Shown one piece after another: positions 58,034-64,000 of a stretch of DNA of 64,000 bases. The translations under genes and the position numbers were made by a program. Below the pieces are notes generated by a model, which saw nothing but the letters and a program-made list of their open reading frames with translations, searched no databases and was not told where the DNA came from. The stretch lies in NCBI GenBank assembly GCA_032988165.1, contig JANTQF010000101.1, positions 1 through 64,000 on the forward strand. Direction: 5' to 3'. Position 1 is the stretch's first letter. Each line of letters begins with the position of its first letter. Source of the DNA: Emmonsiellopsis sp. PD_33 (lineage: Eukaryota; Ascomycota; Eurotiomycetes; Onygenales; Ajellomycetaceae).

Positions 58034-59106
58034 AGCGGGCGGGGGAATATGCGGTGGGCTGTGGGCTGGTAATGAGTATATTTGATCTCATCGACTAGCT
58101 GCTATGCCGTGTGGAGGGGTGCTGTAACATATGCATGAGTATCTGTGCAATATTGACTACCTATCTATCCTATGTACTATAGTATTATATATACAATACT
58201 TTTCTCTCGTCAGTTTGCTGCCATAACATGGTGATGATATGGGCCGTGACTCCGTTGGTCAACATATCAGTAGTAAGAGTTGGCGTCGAATAACCATCGA
58301 TAGTACTAAGTAGGCGGGTATGCATAATCCACTCGTAATAGATCTATCTAAATATTTCAAGGATTTACATGTCAAGCGTACGAATACATGTCGTGCTTCC
58401 TCTGGAAATTCCCCATTACCATTTCTTTTCACTAGTCCGAGAACCCCCTTCACATTTCCTTAGAAGTAGAGCAATATTGGGACCAGCGGTAAATACGCAA
58501 TTAAATCATCACCATCCTCCCCCGTTAAAACACATCCTATATATAACACAATATTGAGAAACTACCGTAGCATAGCCGTAGATATAGAAGCTAGCTAAAA
58601 CTCTCAACATATGTCCCGATACATTTTCATCCGACCCTTCTTTCATGCCCCTCTCTCAACCCCCATTGTATCCTGCGCTCCGTCCACGTACGCCTACGTG
58701 ATGCTTGCATGCTTGTAGCCAATTATTGATCTCGTTAATCCCTCAACCCATCCCCGGTCATCTAGCAACTGAACATGGCTTCCCCAAGAGTGAGGGGGAA
58801 AGAAGGTAGAAGATGTAAATGAGTAAGATTGCAAAAATAAGAAAAGAAAGTCAAAAAGTACGTCTAAAATTTTTTTAGGAGGAGAAAATCGGCAAGAAAA
58901 TAGTAGAACATGCAAAAATGAATAAGAAGAAAGCATGCAGTAAAACAAAAACTGGTCATCAACAACGATCTTTAAAGATGGAGGTTATTCGCGGCGAACG
59001 AGAGGGCTAAGCGGACGGGACGGGTAGGAGTGTGGACCGGGAGCAAGGAACATGATAGGAGGGAGAGGCGGGTAACGTCCATCCCATTCCTTTACTGCAC
59101 TTTTCG
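58034..59106. other. Convergent intergenic region
   Basis: 1.07 kb between the TIM54 and NAA15-like 3' ends. AT-rich, no supported gene. Confidence 0.65.
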
Positions 59107-61827
59107 CTACTGTGCCCGAAATGCGGAAGCTTGCTCCCATCTCTTCTGGGCCTGATTGATATATGCAGCCTTTGCCTCTCTGCTGCTCTTCCAATCGTCC
59201 AGCAGGTGAAGACCCGCCAGGGCATTCTCCAACGAGGTGGTTTCGAGGTCAACAGTGGAGAGCAGGTCCTTCTCCGTGCCGGCTTTGGCATCTGGGGTTA
59301 GCAACCGTCGAACTGATAGAGCAGATTGGACGTGTGCGGCGCTCGATTTGTGCGCAGCAAGGAAGGAGTCGTTCCAGCTTGTTAGATTTTCCGATTTCGA
59401 TAGGAGGGGTTCGAAGTCGGTGGCGATGACCTCGGACACTTCGGCGGGGAGGGGCTCAGCGAGAGTATCGATGGTTTGGCGGAAGCGGGCCATTTGGGAG
59501 TGTACCTCGGGGTGGGTGGGGTCGATGGCGTGCGCTGCTAAGAGGCATTTTAGAGCAAGAAGGTATTTTTCTAGATGTGCTGATTAGTAAAAATAGAAAT
59601 AAAAGGGTGAGTGTAATTTGACTTACGTCGCCTAATATGGACCTCAAACCCGAGGACTTGCGCATCGATGTTACCAGGGGAAAATGTCAATAGGGGCTCC
59701 AGGAATTTGGTAGCGTCCTCCAATGGCGTTTTGGTTTTGACAAGGTTGTCTCCCACTGGATCCAGGTCTTCATCTTCGGCTTTAGCATTTCCTCCAGATG
59801 TACTGCTCGCCTTTTTGAGAGCTCGTGCATCCGCTTCGGCCTTCTCGCGTCTCTTCTGCTCCCTCCTGGCCTTGTTGAGAGCTTTCCTCCGTTCCGCGCT
59901 ATCCGCACCATCCTCATCCCCGGTCCCGTTCATGCCAGCAGGGATCGCACCGAGTTTAAGATCGGGTTCGTCGTGTAGCAAGATATATGCCTTGATCGCT
60001 CCGGTGGCTGCCCGAATGAAAAATGGCTGGTCACGAATGTGACCTTCCCATCGAAACACATCAATGTACGCTCGGATCATGCTTCGCTGTATGGAGAAGT
60101 TGTGGAAATCAAGTTGGTCCTCATACCAAATGTTGAAGATATCGGATATAGCGTGGAACCGTTTCAACGCAAGCCCAAGCTTTCGTTGACGGAGATAGGA
60201 CTCCCCGTCTTCAGTCAGGTACCAAACACACTGAATGTCGTGAAGATCACCGAGAGTCCCGCCAACAGCCTCGTTGCGCGTAAATTTGCTCATGGTAGCG
60301 AGTGCTTTTTCATTTTCGCCATTTCGGAGCTGATACTTGGCCGCTTTGGAGTTGATATGGCGATCTTTTTCATCCAGAGATCTCGCTTTTTCCATTTGTT
60401 CGGCCGCCTTAGGGAAATCGCCGTAGTGCTTGTATATCCGCGCTTTTGTCATATTGTAATCCACCGAATTTGGAGACAGGGCGATGGCTTTATCGACGTA
60501 CTCGGTAGCTTTTTCCAAATTGCGGCTGAGACGGTAATCGTAGTGCTGGGCAAGGAAATAGAAAATAGAGCTTTCAAACGTAGAGTTATCGCCGTTTGTT
60601 TGGTTCCCGGTGGAACTATTCTCCTGGGAGGCTACCTTTCCGCTTGCATACCCCTCTGCGAGCTCCTGAATAACGTCACGTTTGGCGGTGTTGCTGTACA
60701 GAGTCTTAATATTGACAAAAGTAGAAGGAATACCCTTCCGGAGCATTCGTTGGAGGTAGCTGTCAGCGGTGTTTCGGAAATTCTCGCCTTCTAGGAATTC
60801 TAGTGGAATTCTACGAGCCGAGTCTCCTCGTGGAAATTTTTCGACCCATTCGTCGAAGAAAGATTTCAATGTTTTGTGATCAGATTCATCGATCCCTTTG
60901 GCTTTGATTAACGCGTCGTAGTAATGCGAATTTTCCGCATTTCTTTCCAAAAGAGCTTCATAAGCGGCGGCTGCCTCGTCTTTCCGGCCGAGGCGTAGCA
61001 GATAGTCGGCGCGCATTTCCATCACTGCCAGTACATCCAAGCAATTTTTGCACGCTGTGTTCAGATGCTCCAGCGCCCTCTCCAAATCACCCGATTCCGC
61101 AATTATCGAGTTTTTGTATAGAAGGAGCTCTGAATTTTCTATGTTGAATAAGCCGATTGGAGGTTTGAAAATTTCCTCCCTTTGCGTTAGGATATTTTCA
61201 GCCCCCGCTAGATTGCCCGCAAGATGACGAGCAATAGCCAATCCTACCCAGCTGTAACTGGAGGTTGGATCATGGTCCTTAATCCAAAGCCTGGCGTCCA
61301 CCAACCCTCGGTAATCGCGCTTTTGGGCAAGATAACTTGCGTAACCTTTCTGTAAAGCCACGGCGCTCAGCCGTGCGGAGTCGGTGGGATCTGTGAGCCT
61401 ATATTTCTCTGGAGGGTCCTCTTTAATCTTCCTGTCCACAGAACATTTATAGGCTTTCATCGCTGCATCGTGGTTTCTGTTCGCACGACTTGCCTGGGCG
61501 AAGGCATGCCAGCAGGCTGAGGATTGTGGGCAGTGGAGGATAGCTAGCTTCGACAAGGCGGCCGCCTCCTTTCGCTCCCCCAGGTCGAGAAGCACCAACG
61601 ATTTCGCGGCCTCTATCTCTCCATGATTCGGGAATTTTTTAAGGAGATCGCTTGCTACCTTCTTAGCTGTTTGTATTAAGTTAGCGCCCTGTAATCCAGC
61701 GGCAGTAGAAGGGACAAATTCGCGGCGCACCTTTAACCTTCTCTGCCTTGAATTCAGAGCGACGTAATTCAGAGATCCGATTGAAGGCGCGGTTGTCCGC
61801 TTTGTTTTCGAATAATCGTTTGCCCAT
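59107..61827 (-). CDS. Divergent NatA auxiliary subunit (NAA15/Nat1-like TPR protein)
   Basis: Exons are 61827..61731, 61666..59627 and 59570..59107, giving 866 residues, a usual length for the family. The introns of 64 and 56 nt have branch sites CTAAC. The body is TPR repeats. NAA15-specific blocks are clear: SSYSWVGLAIARHLAGNLAG, IENSELLLYKNSIIAESGDL, RGDSARRIPLEFLEGENF, then IQCVWYLTEDGESYLRQRKL and LGLALKRFHAI, and the C-terminal KYLLALKCLLAAHAIDPTHP. A Lys/Glu/Arg-rich coiled stretch (ALNKARREQKRREKAEADA) precedes it. NAA15 anchors the Naa10 acetylase on ribosomes for co-translational N-terminal acetylation. The first about 35 residues (MGKRLFENKADNRAFNRIS) do not look like the usual N-terminus, so this may be a second, diverged copy. 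Confidence 0.85.
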
Positions 61828-63447
61828 GACGTTCAGCCCTAGTCAGACGGGCGGCGGGGACGGGCAAAGGTTCGGGCGGACGGAACGGGTAACGTGGAGA
61901 CACAAGCGGTCTCAATTGGTAGGAGGAATAGCAGTTGAGCAGAAGACTTATGCGCTTCGACGATCGGAGTCGTGGAGGTGTTCGGGATTGTTTTCTGGCC
62001 GGTTTGGAACTGGGATGCGGCTCAAAAACATTTATCCGAGAGGGCTCTCGAAGGTCACGTGCTATACAAACCCCCAGTCCAAAATGCGGCCCAACGGTGG
62101 TTATCAACAGTGTTTTACTCCCTATGTTTGTATGTTTGTAGGGCCGTCGGATGATCCTGGGGAAATAAAACTTGATTGATCCTATGATACATACAGGAAA
62201 CCCTGATTGAACTACTTCCAACCTAGTTACACCAACTACTAGTATAGAATATCCCCAACTTAGCCAGAAACCATATGGGCCTCCTATTCTCGTCTTTATG
62301 GACATGAATCCAACCAGTGGCCACATACAGTGACTGAAGTATTTGGGCCTTTGACTATAACCGGGGTTAGGATCCCTTCCCCGAACTGTCAACAGGCACT
62401 AAAGAATTTCCCAAGACCCAGGGATTTGACGTCTGAGTTGATTTGAAATGCCGAAGATCCTCACAATGGGTTATCCAAAGGCCATCATACCACGAGATCG
62501 AGGCGACTTCCGTTCGGAAGTTCGAGGCGTGTCAGCTACTATCGGAGTCGCACCGATGGAGGAGAAAACATTCTGGATGAGCGGGGTATTTGGGATTCAA
62601 TCCTTCAAGGGCATATTAAAGCAGAAGTTGATATTGAAAACAAAATGAACACCAAGCTAGCCCGCCTGTTATCCTGTAGAGAGGTGATTCAATGGTCCAT
62701 TTGATAAATTGAAACCCGAGCGCTGAGGTTGAAATAGGCTTCAAGGTTGTTCGCTTAATGCCACGTGATTGGTCAGATCTCCAAACCCATATTATCAAAC
62801 CTCCTCGCTCGCCCTTCAACTCCGACAACAAGAAGTTATACTGGTCATATCTCCTACCCAGGGAAGACTGGACTTTTTTCAAAGAAAAGGAATACATTGA
62901 TCTTTTGCTTTTGCATAATTAAACTCAGGAAAACCCAAACTCGCATCCTTTCTACGCCAAAACAATCTAGAACATTTCAGCTTGTAAAGGTATTCCCAAA
63001 CATTATACTACTTCAATCGATTCAACACTGACCATTTAGAAGTAGGTACATATGCTATATTTCTCACATCAAAGGGGCGAGTTATCTACTAGAGCAAAGA
63101 TCTAGGTGCTTCGCCTTCATGTTTGATCTTGGGACCCGTCAACAACCCCATGTTCGGCCCCCCCTTTACCCACGTGAGACAAGGCGTGGTGCTGTTTGAT
63201 ACATGCGACTGGGATTCTTGTTATATATAGGTGTGTGTATATTGACCGTGCAACTGCTTCACAGAGTTTGGATCAACAATTTTAGTCGAACATCTCGGAG
63301 GTGGGAGATATATTCCTCATCTGGGGCGTGTATATCACGTTTCCATAGCTAAAAACTCAGTAAGTTGCCCGCCTTTTTGACTTCCCGACAGCAGCAAGCT
63401 GATGAAATACGGTTCCCAATTTACCAGTAAGTGGCTACATTTCCATC
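61828..63447. other. Divergent intergenic region
   Basis: 1.6 kb between the NAA15-like and PLC-like start codons. CACGTG boxes are at 62056-62061, 62762-62767 (followed by ATTGG) and 63171-63176. The region is AT-rich around 62890-63060. No gene recognised. Confidence 0.5.
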
Positions 63448-64000
63448 ATGGTCGCGGAATACCTCACCATCCGGAATCTCACCTCGACACCCATTGTGTT
63501 AAAACAGATTGAGCGGTTTCCTCCACCAAACCCCTCAAAGCGGGATCTCAAAAAACTCGCGAAGTCACTGGTCGGTAATGTTACAAGATCGGCTTCAGAT
63601 GTAAATCCGGTAGCACAAAACGTGCAACCATTCAGTCGGGAGGAGATATCTATCCCTATTGGCCCATTCTGCTCAGTCAAGACGGAGGTCCGCGCCTTTA
63701 AAACGTCCGATTCGGAACGGCTTCAATTAATATTCGAAGTAGACGGAGAAAAACACCAGATTCAAACACCCGTGCCAACCAGGGAATCAGCCACATTAAA
63801 GCCATTAGTTGACAACCCCCGCTTCCGATTTACCGGCATCTTTATTACCCCAGAGTCACACCTTGCCCTATACTCATCCGCGAACCTTAACGCCTGGATG
63901 CGTGAACTGCGGGACGACACATATTTATCCGCCCTCTCTATCCCCGGTACCCACAATTCCCCAACCTGCTACTTTGCCGCACCCTCCGTCCGTTGCCAGG
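63448..64000 (+). CDS. PLC-like phosphodiesterase, N-terminal part (cut by right edge)
   Basis: An uninterrupted frame from the ATG at 63448 (MVAEYLTIRNLTSTPIVLKQ) runs off the window after 184 codons. The first about 155 residues form a domain common in fungal PI-PLC-X-like proteins. ALSIPGTHNSPTCYF near the end is the start of the bacterial-type PI-PLC X domain, with the first catalytic His in PGTHNS. Such proteins are related to phosphatidylinositol-specific phospholipase C, with unclear true substrates in fungi. The catalytic half lies outside the window, so activity cannot be judged. Confidence 0.8.
   Translation, partial: MVAEYLTIRNLTSTPIVLKQIERFPPPNPSKRDLKKLAKSLVGNVTRSASDVNPVAQNVQPFSREEISIPIGPFCSVKTEVRAFKTSDSERLQLIFEVDGEKHQIQTPVPTRESATLKPLVDNPRFRFTGIFITPESHLALYSSANLNAWMRELRDDTYLSALSIPGTHNSPTCYFAAPSVRCQ

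Overview
The window is nuclear DNA of a filamentous ascomycete, most likely a eurotiomycete close to Aspergillus or Penicillium. The reasons are compact genes on both strands, short introns with GTATGT- or GTAAGT-type donors and CTAAC/CTGAC branch sites, and intact single-copy fungal genes: TIM54, a COT1/Cbk1 kinase, a Dsc2-like subunit, a Zn2Cys6 regulator, TFIIH p62 and Cwf19. The species cannot be named from sequence alone. No tRNA, rRNA or CRISPR was recognised. All gene models were spliced by hand. In each complete model the exon phases agree and the total length is a multiple of three.

Layout. 0-7.8 kb: start of a Dsc2-like gene running off the left edge, a copia-Gag-like single-exon gene, and two divergent gamma-glutamylcyclotransferase-fold genes. 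7.8-19.5 kb: an F-box/LRR gene, a possible small membrane protein, TFB1 (TFIIH) and a CECR5-type HAD hydrolase. 21.7-30 kb: an aldo-keto reductase, a large basic disordered protein, a small acidic protein and an F-box/ankyrin protein. 30-36 kb: a SUZ-domain protein, an omega-like glutathione transferase that splices in frame onto an upstream module, and a four-helix membrane protein. 36-43 kb: GPN1 and Cwf19, divergent, then a D-2-hydroxyacid dehydrogenase. 44-53 kb: a Zn2Cys6 factor, a WBP4-like U1-type zinc finger protein, a small inverted-repeat element, tubulin cofactor E and SF3A2. 53.7-64 kb: the COT1-like kinase, TIM54, a divergent NAA15-like NatA subunit and the 5' part of a PLC-like phosphodiesterase cut by the right edge.

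Most genes are conserved housekeeping functions: transcription/repair, RNA polymerase assembly, splicing, tubulin folding, mitochondrial import, N-terminal acetylation and polarity signalling. Several are divergent pairs sharing promoters of 0.3-0.7 kb, often with CACGTG boxes. The unusual parts are the Gag-like gene, the GST locus (a stopless 261-nt intron that can also supply a mitochondrial-presequence-like N-terminus), the cyclotransferase pair in which one copy has lost the catalytic Glu, the divergent NAA15 and a TA-flanked element with perfect 35-bp inverted repeats.
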